From Desulfobacteraceae bacterium (GTDB taxonomy: Bacteria; Desulfobacterota; Desulfobacteria; Desulfobacterales; UBA11574), in NCBI GenBank assembly GCA_013203195.1, contig JABMQM010000291.1, forward strand, positions 1-12,815: DNA of 12,815 nt, read 5' to 3'. Below are positions 6,684 to 12,815 of this stretch, one piece after another. The position numbers and the translations under genes were made by a program. The stretch's first letter is position 1, and every line of letters begins with the position of its first letter. The notes beneath the pieces were generated by a model. The model was not told the origin of the DNA and did not search any database. It was given only the letters and a program-made list of their open reading frames with translations.

Positions 6684-6809
6684 ATGACAATATTTACAAT
6701 GAATTTAATAATTACACTATTGGTCACTTGTGCAACTTATCAAACCGATGTCTTAATGCTGCCTGAGAAAATCGGATTGGAGGTAAATTATGAGAGAAAA
6801 AAATCATAG
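6684..6809 (+). CDS. 41-aa hydrophobic peptide at the head of the HMA operon
   Basis: ATG 6684 follows ACGAGG at 6671-6676 and lies 37 bases downstream of the predicted sigma-54 start. The product, MTIFTMNLIITLLVTCATYQ plus 21 further residues, has one hydrophobic stretch (about 5-17) and a charged C-terminus (NYERKKS). Its last 20 bases overlap the start of the HMA gene in another frame, and its 3' part carries that gene's GGAGG, so the two would be translationally coupled. The frame is open further upstream to an ATG at 6564, but that start lies before the promoter. I know no homologue; it may be a small membrane protein or a coupling leader. Confidence 0.5.
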   Translation: MTIFTMNLIITLLVTCATYQTDVLMLPEKIGLEVNYERKKS

Positions 6810-7674
6810 CGATAAAAAAGAGAATTCTTCAGCGGGCTGTTGCGGAACATCAGGAAACTTGCATAAGAAAACTTCTGATAATTCCATGCAGCCAGATGAA
6901 GACGGAACTAATAAAACTGTTTCTTTTTTTGTTAAAGGTATGACTTGTATGTCTTGTGTCCGCCAGATTGAAGCGGCACTGTCGGAATGTCCCGGTGTTG
7001 GTGATGCTGTTGTAGACCTGGCTGAACAGAAAGCCACGGTCAGTTTTAACCCGGTAAAGACCAGCCTGGATAATCTGAAGGCGGTTGTGGAAACTGCCGG
7101 TTACAGAGTTGTCGAAAACAAGTCAGACAGCTTGGATAAGACAACAAGCCGGTCTGGGCTGCTTTTCAAACAGGTTTTCAGCCCGCCCCCATTGATGATC
7201 GGGGCGGCGGCGGCCATCGCTGTCGTCGGGTTCTATTTGGGACTGATTACCCTGGTTTCCGACTGGTATAACGCCAGAATGCAGTTTGAGGAGTATCGGT
7301 GGTGGATTCTTGCCCTTGCGGCCGGTCTGGGCGTGCAGGCCACCTTGTATTCTTTTCTCCGCATACGACTGAACGGAAAAAATGTTAAGTCAGCCAAATC
7401 GAGCCTGGCCGCTTCCGGCGGAATGTCAACGGCATCCATGGCGGCCTGCTGCGCTCACTACCTGGTGGCTTTTTTACCGGCGCTGGGCCTTCCCTTTTTA
7501 TCAGCGGCCGCGGCCGGTCTGGCAGAATACCAGACACAGCTCTTTTTGCTGGGTGTGCTTTCCAATTTGTTTGGAATCGGTGTCATGCTGCGAGTCATGC
7601 AGAAAAATGGAATAATACCGGCCGGAGTCCTGTCAAGCTATGCGACTTTTGGTCTCCGACGGGAAAATCAATAA
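6790..7674 (+). CDS. HMA (heavy-metal-associated) domain fused to a multi-span membrane domain
   Basis: This 294-residue protein opens with a hydrophilic region holding an AGCCGTSG motif (15-22). A CopZ/MerP-type HMA domain follows at about 44-109 with the metal-binding GMTCMSC motif (Cys53 and Cys56). A linker leads to a membrane region with hydrophobic segments near 135-156, 171-192, 212-240 and 249-270. The third begins MSTASMAACCAHYLVAFLPALG: adjacent cysteines 220-221 followed by His223 could hand on a soft metal, much as paired cysteines in MerT do. It is therefore probably an inner-membrane Cu/Hg/Zn handling protein with its own chaperone domain; direction of transport is unknown. GGAGG (6779-6783) sits 6 bases before ATG 6790. 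It is the main gene of the sigma-54 operon. Confidence 0.78.
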   Translation: MREKNHSDKKENSSAGCCGTSGNLHKKTSDNSMQPDEDGTNKTVSFFVKGMTCMSCVRQIEAALSECPGVGDAVVDLAEQKATVSFNPVKTSLDNLKAVVETAGYRVVENKSDSLDKTTSRSGLLFKQVFSPPPLMIGAAAAIAVVGFYLGLITLVSDWYNARMQFEEYRWWILALAAGLGVQATLYSFLRIRLNGKNVKSAKSSLAASGGMSTASMAACCAHYLVAFLPALGLPFLSAAAAGLAEYQTQLFLLGVLSNLFGIGVMLRVMQKNGIIPAGVLSSYATFGLRRENQ

Positions 7675-7695
7675 AGAATAAAGGAAATATCAATT

Positions 7696-7776
7696 ATGAA
7701 AACAACTATAAGACTTCTTCTGCCATCAGGGTTGGCAGTTGTAAATCTGATAATCATGAGAGGAGGTTCATCATGA
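7696..7776 (+). CDS. 26-aa peptide overlapping the SHOCT gene start
   Basis: ATG 7696 is preceded by AAGGAAAT and encodes MKTTIRLLLPSGLAVVNLII plus MRGGSS. Its stop overlaps the next gene's start as ATGA (7773-7776), and its last codons carry the GAGGAGG of the SHOCT gene. The arrangement suggests translational coupling, and the sequence looks like a basic, hydrophobic signal-like peptide. It may be a true small protein, a leader, or the remnant of a longer one. Confidence 0.35.
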   Translation: MKTTIRLLLPSGLAVVNLIIMRGGSS

Positions 7777-8135
7777 GACGCATAAAACTATTACTTTTAG
7801 GATTTGTAACTTCGCTTCTTTCCGGTTTCATACTTTTCTCCCCAAGCTATGCCCTGGCAGAGTCGGGAAGATATAGCGACTGGCATATGGGCCCCGGAAT
7901 GATGGGTTCTTGGGGAATGGGAGGATTCGGTATGATTTTTATGATGATCTTTTGGGTTCTGGCGATTGTGGGACTGGTCTTTCTCATTAAATGGCTGGTC
8001 CAGGGCACAATAGGACAAAAGGGAAAAGTAGATGACAACAGTTCCAATGCCATTGATATCCTCAAGAAACGTTACGCCAGCGGCGAAATAGATAAGGCGG
8101 AATTTGAATCCAGAAAACGTGACCTGGCAGATTAA
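7773..8135 (+). CDS. SHOCT-domain small membrane protein with a Met/Gly-rich periplasmic patch
   Basis: This 120-residue protein has an N-terminal signal or membrane segment (5-28), a Met/Gly/Trp-rich stretch, HMGPGMMGSWGMGGFGM (38-54), a second strong membrane segment (about 52-74), and a C-terminal SHOCT domain (92-119, IDILKKRYASGEIDKAEFES). SHOCT modules are short, widespread domains of unsettled function, often in small membrane proteins. The Met-rich patch could bind Cu(I), which suits the HMA neighbour, but that is inference. GAGGAGG lies 6 bases before ATG 7773. It follows the HMA gene in the same operon. Confidence 0.82.
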   Translation: MRRIKLLLLGFVTSLLSGFILFSPSYALAESGRYSDWHMGPGMMGSWGMGGFGMIFMMIFWVLAIVGLVFLIKWLVQGTIGQKGKVDDNSSNAIDILKKRYASGEIDKAEFESRKRDLAD

Positions 8136-8147
8136 CTATATCCCTAA

Positions 8148-8843
8148 ATGATAAATTTATTTTCAAAGAGTAAGTCAAAGAAACAGACGGATTTAATTTT
8201 ACCCATACCCAAACAAATAAAAAGCTGGCGCAGAGCCAATCGGAAAATGGCATGGGGCATCCCGGCGGTCGAATTTAATCGGATTGAGGCGCCCCCCAAA
8301 CTAACAGACGATGATAGACGTGACGGATTTATCGGGGTTATCCTTTCCTACGGCTTTGGTGACGACGGATGTGGTAATGCCGATTCGGTACTCTCAGGCA
8401 GATTGGCCTGGGAATATACCTGTAAGCGCAAGAGGGGCAGGACATGGCAGTGTGAGTATGTTCACTTTGATAAGAAGGACCATTTCCGGTTACGCCCGGG
8501 AGCGCCGCCCAGACCCAAAAGTTTCTACTACTTAAAATTCCAGCCGGGTAATAAACACCAAGTATTGACAGTATCACAATTTCTTAAAATGCTTAAAGAA
8601 GATACCGGCTGCGGGCCGGAAGGGATTCAGTTTTTAGCTATTACACATAGCCATTTCGCGGGCATGATGAATGCAAGGAAAATCCCTTTTATGGCATTTG
8701 CAGATTATGACGTAGCTCCTCACGGATTCAATGATTTCTACGATGCCCTGCAAATGTTCTGCAGCCAAGGTATTCTGGGGCTGGGCATCGGGAATGTGGA
8801 TTGTAATTACCCCCTCTTTGGAATCCCCACCCTGCGCTTCTAA
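8148..8843 (+). CDS. Unrecognised 231-aa protein, last gene of the HMA/SHOCT operon
   Basis: I do not recognise this family. The N-terminus is basic (MINLFSKSKSKKQ, then KSWRRANRK). The rest is a mixed soluble-type sequence with no signal peptide or membrane span. Distinct stretches are GFIGVILSYGFGDDGCGNAD, EYTCKRKRGRTWQCEYVHF, ITHSHFAGMMNARKIPFMAF and GLGIGNVDCNYPLFGIPTLRF. Several Cys and His residues are spread through it (CGNAD, YTCKR, WQCEY, HSHF, MFCSQ, VDCNY), so a metal site is possible but unproved. The start is uncertain: ATG 8148 has no clear ribosome-binding site, and an in-frame ATG at 8249 would shorten the protein by about 33 residues. It begins 12 bases after the SHOCT stop, so it is probably co-transcribed. 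Confidence 0.6.
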   Translation: MINLFSKSKSKKQTDLILPIPKQIKSWRRANRKMAWGIPAVEFNRIEAPPKLTDDDRRDGFIGVILSYGFGDDGCGNADSVLSGRLAWEYTCKRKRGRTWQCEYVHFDKKDHFRLRPGAPPRPKSFYYLKFQPGNKHQVLTVSQFLKMLKEDTGCGPEGIQFLAITHSHFAGMMNARKIPFMAFADYDVAPHGFNDFYDALQMFCSQGILGLGIGNVDCNYPLFGIPTLRF

Positions 8844-8897
8844 CACGACGATTATCACTTGACTCCCATATAGAGCTTCCAGCTATTCATTATAAAA

Positions 8898-9467
8898 TCA
8901 AGTTATTTCATCCAATTTGCTTCTCAATAATTTTTCAATATCTTTAACATCTTTGGGACGGTTATCAGTATAGGGGATAACAAAAGATACGGCGGAAAGG
9001 GATTGAAGAGCATTGGCAATTTCCCAAACCGGTTTTTCCACTTTTTGAGACACCTGTTGTCCCTTTTTTTTGCGGGTTTCAATCCAGTGCATGATTTCTG
9101 CGTTGCGAACGGCGATGTGTTCAGCCAGAATTCCGGTTAAACGCTGCATCGACTTTAAAACGGCTTCTGTATTTTCACTTTGAACTTTAATCGAATTTGC
9201 AAGGAGGACAGCCTTTTTCTGCCTGGCCCATATAACATACATCGCTAGCGTAGACATACCATAGATTACCATCATCGGTGTCATAGGAACTGAAAAAACG
9301 CTGCTTACAAAGTTACCTTGCCAATTTAGATGAAAAGACTCGTTTATCAGGTAATGGTCAAGAAGCATTGTTATCGTATGAATAAGCGCACCGCCGATAA
9401 AAAAGAAAATGACAGCTTTACCCAACCGCAAGAACATCGGTATGATCCGTTTTTGCTGAAATCGCAT
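8898..9467 (-). CDS. 189-aa two-span membrane protein of unknown function (sigma-54 target)
   Basis: I do not recognise the family. There is a basic N-terminus, one membrane segment at about 12-36 (LRLGKAVIFFFIGGALIHTITML) and a second at about 56-80 (SVFSVPMTPMMVIYGMSTLAM). A long, charged, probably helical cytoplasmic tail (81-140) follows, then a C-terminal part ending RPKDVKDIEKLLRSKLDEIT. The upstream ATG at 9479 is in frame, but GGAGG lies between it and ATG 9467, exactly placed to serve 9467, so I use the latter. The sigma-54 promoter at 9649-9663 gives a leader of about 170 bases. It converges on the 231-aa gene, and no clear terminator lies between them. Confidence 0.75.
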   Translation of the reverse strand: MRFQQKRIIPMFLRLGKAVIFFFIGGALIHTITMLLDHYLINESFHLNWQGNFVSSVFSVPMTPMMVIYGMSTLAMYVIWARQKKAVLLANSIKVQSENTEAVLKSMQRLTGILAEHIAVRNAEIMHWIETRKKKGQQVSQKVEKPVWEIANALQSLSAVSFVIPYTDNRPKDVKDIEKLLRSKLDEIT

Positions 9468-9489
9468 GTTACCCTCCATAATGATAGTA

Positions 9490-9508
9490 GTTAATCGATT
9501 GGTTAATC
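9490..9508. repeat. Short direct repeat in the leader of the 189-aa gene
   Basis: GTTAATC occurs at 9490-9496 and again at 9502-9508, separated by GATTG, one helical turn apart (12 bases). It lies within the untranslated leader just upstream of the ribosome-binding site and could be a regulator site; the repeat is short. Confidence 0.3.
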
Positions 9509-9648
9509 AAATGACATTGATGATGAAGTCGGAACTTTTTCCTTGATGAACTCGAAGATCCGGGAGACATCGCTGCTTGTCACAGCGTGGTCACTTCTTC
9601 AGTGAGTACACCGGCGTGTCGTTATTTTAATCCTTATGTGTTCTATGA

Positions 9649-9663
9649 GCAATATGTGTGCCA
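9649..9663 (-). promoter_or_regulatory. Sigma-54 (-24/-12) promoter for the 189-aa membrane protein
   Basis: On the minus strand the bases read GTGGCAC-ACATA-TTGCT, with every core sigma-54 position (TGGCAC, 5 bases, TTGC) matched. Predicted start is near 9638. It shares the bases TTGCTCAT at and after the -12 element with the methyltransferase promoter. Confidence 0.78.
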
Positions 9664-9761
9664 CATTATGGTTGAAATCATTTAACCTAATAATATTACA
9701 TGTGTTATTTAATTCCGCGATCAATGTTAGGGCTATATTCCAGGGAAAAGTAGCGAGATGT

Positions 9762-9776
9762 GGATACAAATTATCC
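9762..9776. promoter_or_regulatory. Putative enhancer-binding-protein site 3 (GGATA-N5-TATCC)
   Basis: GGATACAAATTATCC differs from the site at 6463-6477 by one base in 15 and has the same interrupted dyad. Its centre is about 131 bases upstream of the predicted start of the 189-aa gene, matching the 133-base spacing of site 2 from its promoter. Confidence 0.6.
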
Positions 9777-9788
9777 AAAATTCTTTAT

Positions 9789-9810
9789 GGATAGGTATCC
9801 AATTGGATAA
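9789..9810. promoter_or_regulatory. Cluster of GGATA half-sites upstream of the third sigma-54 promoter
   Basis: GGATAG (9789-9794), TATCC (9796-9800) and GGATAA (9805-9810) follow site 3. They include an exact 14-bp palindrome, TATCCAATTGGATA (9796-9809). The spacing differs from the canonical N5 dyad, so this may be an overlapping secondary binding site. Confidence 0.45.
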
Positions 9811-9945
9811 GAAGTATTCGACTCAAGGTTCTTTACGCAATATCATTACTACAGACCTCGTAAAAACTATTTTATTATTGACAGCAATCCCTTTGTATTT
9901 CGGGTTTTGCTCGAAAATTGGGCATCAGGTCGGTCTGGGTTATGA

Positions 9946-9970
9946 GGTTCAGGGTTCACGGTTCAGGGTT
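9946..9970. repeat. Tandem heptamer repeat (GGTTCAS, 3.5 copies)
   Basis: The units GGTTCAG, GGTTCAC, GGTTCAG and a partial GGTT run head to tail. Similar GGTTCA-type arrays occur between genes in some deltaproteobacterial genomes, as I recall, but their role is unknown. Position between two transcription units fits a neutral or slippage-prone spacer. Confidence 0.6.
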
Positions 9971-10173
9971 AATTGCTTCGCGGTTTTTCTCATTACCATT
10001 GATTCCATTTCGTTTTGATGTTTGTCTTGAAGAGAAAGAAGATAACTCAGATGGAATCATCGCAATTGAAATACTTGTTTTGCTCCTTGCTTGGGTTTGT
10101 TATCTGAAAATGTATAGAGTTTTGTATTCTACACAGGGATCTGCTTATCACTTTTCATCTTGAAATAAGAAAA

Positions 10174-10215
10174 AAGGAATTCTGCTGCGCAGACCCCAAC
10201 CAAGGAATTCCGCTG
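10174..10215. repeat. 14-base direct repeat with a 28-base period
   Basis: AAGGAATTCTGCTG (10174-10187) recurs as AAGGAATTCCGCTG (10202-10215), one mismatch. It lies just downstream of the stop of the spermidine-synthase-like gene. On the minus strand the distal copy is followed by a run of T, so it may take part in ending that transcript, though I see no good stem. Confidence 0.45.
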
Positions 10216-10230
10216 GGCCAGCCCTGTTGT

Positions 10231-12639
10231 TTATGCAACATCAGGGTTAACTTTCGGCCTCCGAGCACCAAGCAATCTGGCGGAAAACAGAATAAACATG
10301 GAAAAATAAAGTAAGGCGCCCAGAGTCATAGCATATGAAAAGCCGAAACTGATGGACAATGCAATGGATAGTGTCGAGCCCAGCACAGAGCCAATTCCAT
10401 TGACGGCCCACATTCTGGGAACATAATTTTCCAGGCCGAGCTCGCTCAACAACCTCATCCCCAGCGGAAAAGGCATCCCCATAAAAAACCCCAATGGCAC
10501 TAATAGAAGCAAAGATACCAATATCCTGACCCAAAAACCGGCGCCCAGAAAAAAAACAAGAGATTGGTTTAGAAACAGGGTATATATAACGACAATCAAG
10601 CTCACCATGAACGCGGCAAGCCTAAGTTTAATCGTTGTTCTTTGTTTCCACAAAACGCCGCTGATCCAGCTGCCGACCCCGGCACCGATCAAGAGAGAAA
10701 ATAGCAGCATAGCCACGGCAAAGACCGGCTGCCCCAAAAATAGAATGAATTTCTGGATGAGTGGAATTTCAATCAGCATAAATCCGATCCCCAGAAAGGA
10801 AAACAACAGGAGAAAAAGGGTATTGTTCCAAGGGGTCTCATCTTTAATTATGTATGCCGGTCTGATCAACCACACCCATATAATGGCCATGATTGAGAAT
10901 ATAAGCAGGAAAGTGATAACAGGAGGCAATCCGATATCGAATTTATAAAAAAAAGGATCATTGTCCGAAACTGATCTTAGATCGAAATCAGCGACTTCAA
11001 TAAATTCATCCGGGGTTACCATATCCTGGGATATTAGATACAAAGCCTGGTTTAACATTGGGTGTTCCTCATATATCCCTTCGCCTAATGGTATGGTATG
11101 CGTTGCCTGTTCGGTAAATGGAATAAAAGAGGAAAGGGTCGAATAATCAAATTCGTGCATGCCAAGATGGACATTTTGGGCTTCTTGCAGGGTTAGCGAT
11201 GATTTCTTCAATACAAATACCGGAAACGTTTCAGGGCCCAGAGTATAGATGTGCTTCATCGCGGCAGAGGGACGGATACCTCTTTTGCCAAGGGCCGACA
11301 AACTGGTAAATACGAGACGAAGAATCTCGATATCATGGTGGGCCACCACAATCAGTCGTCCATTGGTCTTGAGGCGGTCGAGATAGTCGTTGATCGAGTC
11401 AGAAGTAAAAAGGAAATTTTCAGTAAGAGCAAACCCTTCAGGACTCCGACTGGTTTTTGTAACTGGAATGCTCAACATGATGATATCATATTTTTCTTTT
11501 GTAGCCCGGATGAAATTTCTCCCTTCTTCAACAACCACCTTTACTCCCGGGAATCCATTGTATATTCCCCCGTTGAAATCAGAATATTTTTTCATCAAAT
11601 CCACCAGGTCTTTATTGACTTCCACCGCCGTGATCTCTTTGACCCCGCCCAAAAGTGAGATGAGCACTTCCCTTCCCCCTCCGGGTCCGATAATCAATAT
11701 CTTCTCCTTTTCCTTTTCCGATAACAGCTTGAGGGGAAAATATCCCGCAAAATCGACAAATTCGGGGATTTCCAAACTGCTTGGATTGCCATCAAAGCGG
11801 TACATGGCACTGCCTGCAGTACCATCTATAAAAAAAACCATTTCGTCGGGGTATTCTTCGTCTGCAATCAGGTCGGTTCTTCCGAAGGCACTCCAGCGGG
11901 ACTCTACAACCTTTGCTTTTCTTGTCGGATGTCCCAACATATGAGCCATTTCTTTGAGGGCTCCTTTTGTTAATGGAATTGTACCGAGAAAATTACTGGA
12001 ATAGTTGAGAATGAATATCGCAATAAAAGCCCCCATCAAGAAAAGTAAAGCCATTTTCTTCAAATTTGTTAAGGATTCCTTAATCATGAAAAGAGCGGCC
12101 GGCAGAGATGCGATCACGGCTACAAGCAACATAACGTTAATCCCGCCGAGTTTAAGCACTACAATGATTAAAAATGCACCAATGGATGCGCCGATCAGAT
12201 CGGCCGCATAAATCTTAGAACTCTGGTCCGGAAACAGGCGAAAAGCAGCGGTAAGGAAGATCCCGCCAAAGAAGAAAGGAACAAAGGCTAATAGAGCAGC
12301 TATATATATATGCTGAAAGATAGATACTTTAGTAACGAAAATGGTCATCATCAGGATTGAAAGCGCCATTAATCCTGAAGAGATGGGCAAAAGATTGTAA
12401 AACGGCTTGAGATCCGGATTTGATATAATCCCGACCCGTTTATGGACATAAATTCCCCCACACCCCAACCCCAAAACAGCAAGCGAGAGAACTAAGAACA
12501 CATAGTGGGATTCGAACATCACAGAAAACATGCGGGTCAGTCCGATCTCCAGCATCATTATGGCAAGAGAGACGAGGGTCACATTGAAATAAAAAACCTT
12601 GCCCCCATGCCAGTTTTCGCGTTGAGTCACAGGCTCCAT
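10231..12639 (-). CDS. Spermidine-synthase-like methyltransferase-fold domain between two membrane domains
   Basis: The roughly 802-residue protein has three parts. An N-terminal membrane domain (about 17-215, some six or seven spans) is followed by a spermidine synthase/SAM-methyltransferase-type domain (about 240-510) with the nucleotide-binding loop ILIIGPGGGREVLISLLGG (314-332) and the acidic strand end ITAVEVNKDLVDL. A second membrane domain follows (about 570-790), including DNDPFFYKFD and RMWAVNGIGSVLGS, features seen in membrane-bound spermidine-synthase-like proteins. Known soluble relatives move aminopropyl groups; for these membrane forms the substrate is generally unknown. Start: ATG 12639 (MEPVTQREN) has GAAGGTG about 8 bases upstream; a TTG at 12675 would add 12 residues without a clear ribosome-binding site. 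It stands alone, and no confident promoter is visible in 12640-12815. Confidence 0.82.
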   Translation of the reverse strand: MEPVTQRENWHGGKVFYFNVTLVSLAIMMLEIGLTRMFSVMFESHYVFLVLSLAVLGLGCGGIYVHKRVGIISNPDLKPFYNLLPISSGLMALSILMMTIFVTKVSIFQHIYIAALLAFVPFFFGGIFLTAAFRLFPDQSSKIYAADLIGASIGAFLIIVVLKLGGINVMLLVAVIASLPAALFMIKESLTNLKKMALLFLMGAFIAIFILNYSSNFLGTIPLTKGALKEMAHMLGHPTRKAKVVESRWSAFGRTDLIADEEYPDEMVFFIDGTAGSAMYRFDGNPSSLEIPEFVDFAGYFPLKLLSEKEKEKILIIGPGGGREVLISLLGGVKEITAVEVNKDLVDLMKKYSDFNGGIYNGFPGVKVVVEEGRNFIRATKEKYDIIMLSIPVTKTSRSPEGFALTENFLFTSDSINDYLDRLKTNGRLIVVAHHDIEILRLVFTSLSALGKRGIRPSAAMKHIYTLGPETFPVFVLKKSSLTLQEAQNVHLGMHEFDYSTLSSFIPFTEQATHTIPLGEGIYEEHPMLNQALYLISQDMVTPDEFIEVADFDLRSVSDNDPFFYKFDIGLPPVITFLLIFSIMAIIWVWLIRPAYIIKDETPWNNTLFLLLFSFLGIGFMLIEIPLIQKFILFLGQPVFAVAMLLFSLLIGAGVGSWISGVLWKQRTTIKLRLAAFMVSLIVVIYTLFLNQSLVFFLGAGFWVRILVSLLLLVPLGFFMGMPFPLGMRLLSELGLENYVPRMWAVNGIGSVLGSTLSIALSISFGFSYAMTLGALLYFSMFILFSARLLGARRPKVNPDVA

Positions 12640-12815
12640 TATTTTTACACCTTCACGTGTATTATTAAGCTCCAATTGTTTGAGCCCTTTGTCTTATTTC
12701 AGATGGAGGACAAAAACCGGCCGTGAGAAAAAACACCTGATTTTTTGCCGCATTACGAATTGATGGCTAAGTAAAAAGGTTCATATACAACGCGTATTAT
12801 TTTTTCAGGAACGAG

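Larger units (their letters stand above)
9811..10230. other. Noncoding stretch with short repeats
   Basis: I see no convincing gene here. The open frames that cross it have no ribosome-binding site and atypical composition, and one overlaps the operator cluster. It holds the GGTTCAG tandem repeat and a 14-base direct repeat, listed separately. Confidence 0.5.

Noticed and set aside
7696..8135. Reading the 26-aa peptide and the SHOCT protein as one frameshifted gene
   Set aside because: The SHOCT protein has its own complete signal segment and strong ribosome-binding site, so no N-terminal extension is needed.
9510..9600. Minus-strand stretch reading DVSRIFEFIKEKV, possibly a protein remnant
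   Set aside because: Too short to assign, bounded by stops, and it lies in the leader of the 189-aa gene.
9758..10018. 86-codon open frame (MWIQIIQNS...)
   Set aside because: No ribosome-binding site, runs through the GGATA site cluster and the heptamer repeat, and resembles no family.
9918..10163. 81-codon open frame on the plus strand
   Set aside because: Overlaps the heptamer array, has no ribosome-binding site, and its sequence looks like translated noncoding DNA.
10214..10246. CCCTG...CAGGG inverted repeat around the stop of the spermidine-synthase-like gene as its terminator
   Set aside because: The stem is broken by a three-base bulge, overlaps the stop codon, and is not followed by a T-run.
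1..12815. CRISPR array, tRNA, rRNA or transposase gene
   Set aside because: No regularly spaced repeats of CRISPR size, no cloverleaf-like segment and no transposase motif were seen on either strand.

Overview
The window looks like a chromosomal accessory region from a bacterium of the Desulfobacterota/Desulfuromonadota type (the former deltaproteobacteria). That is inferred from the moderate G+C, the Geobacter-like CopA/CopB pair, three sigma-54 promoters in a short span, and the character of the proteins. No rRNA, tRNA, CRISPR array or intact insertion sequence is visible.

Layout. Positions 1-1165 hold decayed genes: the C-terminal end of a PLP-dependent decarboxylase, a lipoprotein-type YidD-like (DUF37) gene split by a one-base frameshift, the N-terminus of an RND/MMPL exporter, and the C-terminal half of a sterol-desaturase-family hydroxylase. 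Two strong hairpins lie among them. Positions 1175-4923 hold an intact copper-resistance block: periplasmic multicopper oxidase copA, outer-membrane copB, then a membrane-anchored monoheme c-type cytochrome of unknown role. Positions 5172-6276 (minus strand) hold a two-gene operon: an ICMT-like membrane methyltransferase (same broad family as CzcN/NccN of metal-resistance operons) and an exported rhodanese. Positions 6684-8843 (plus strand) hold a divergent operon: a 41-aa hydrophobic peptide, a heavy-metal-associated (HMA) domain fused to a multi-span membrane region, a 26-aa peptide, a SHOCT-domain membrane protein, and an unrecognised 231-aa protein. Positions 8898-9467 (minus) encode a 189-aa two-span membrane protein. 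After a roughly 760-base mostly noncoding stretch, 10231-12639 (minus) encodes a spermidine-synthase-like methyltransferase fold set between two membrane domains.

The most notable signal is regulatory. Three near-consensus -24/-12 (sigma-54) promoters drive the methyltransferase/rhodanese operon, the HMA/SHOCT operon and the 189-aa membrane protein. Upstream of them lies a shared interrupted palindrome, GGATA-N5-TATCC, with an almost identical core at 6463 and 9762, a degenerate copy at 6507, and a cluster of related half-sites at 9789-9810. The nearest copy is centred about 131-133 bases upstream of the predicted start for two of the promoters. This fits the binding site of one enhancer-binding protein, not encoded in the window, controlling a small envelope/metal-related regulon. 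The regulated genes are mostly uncharacterised, so this is the best candidate for an undescribed system here.

All family calls are from reading motifs; no searches were run.
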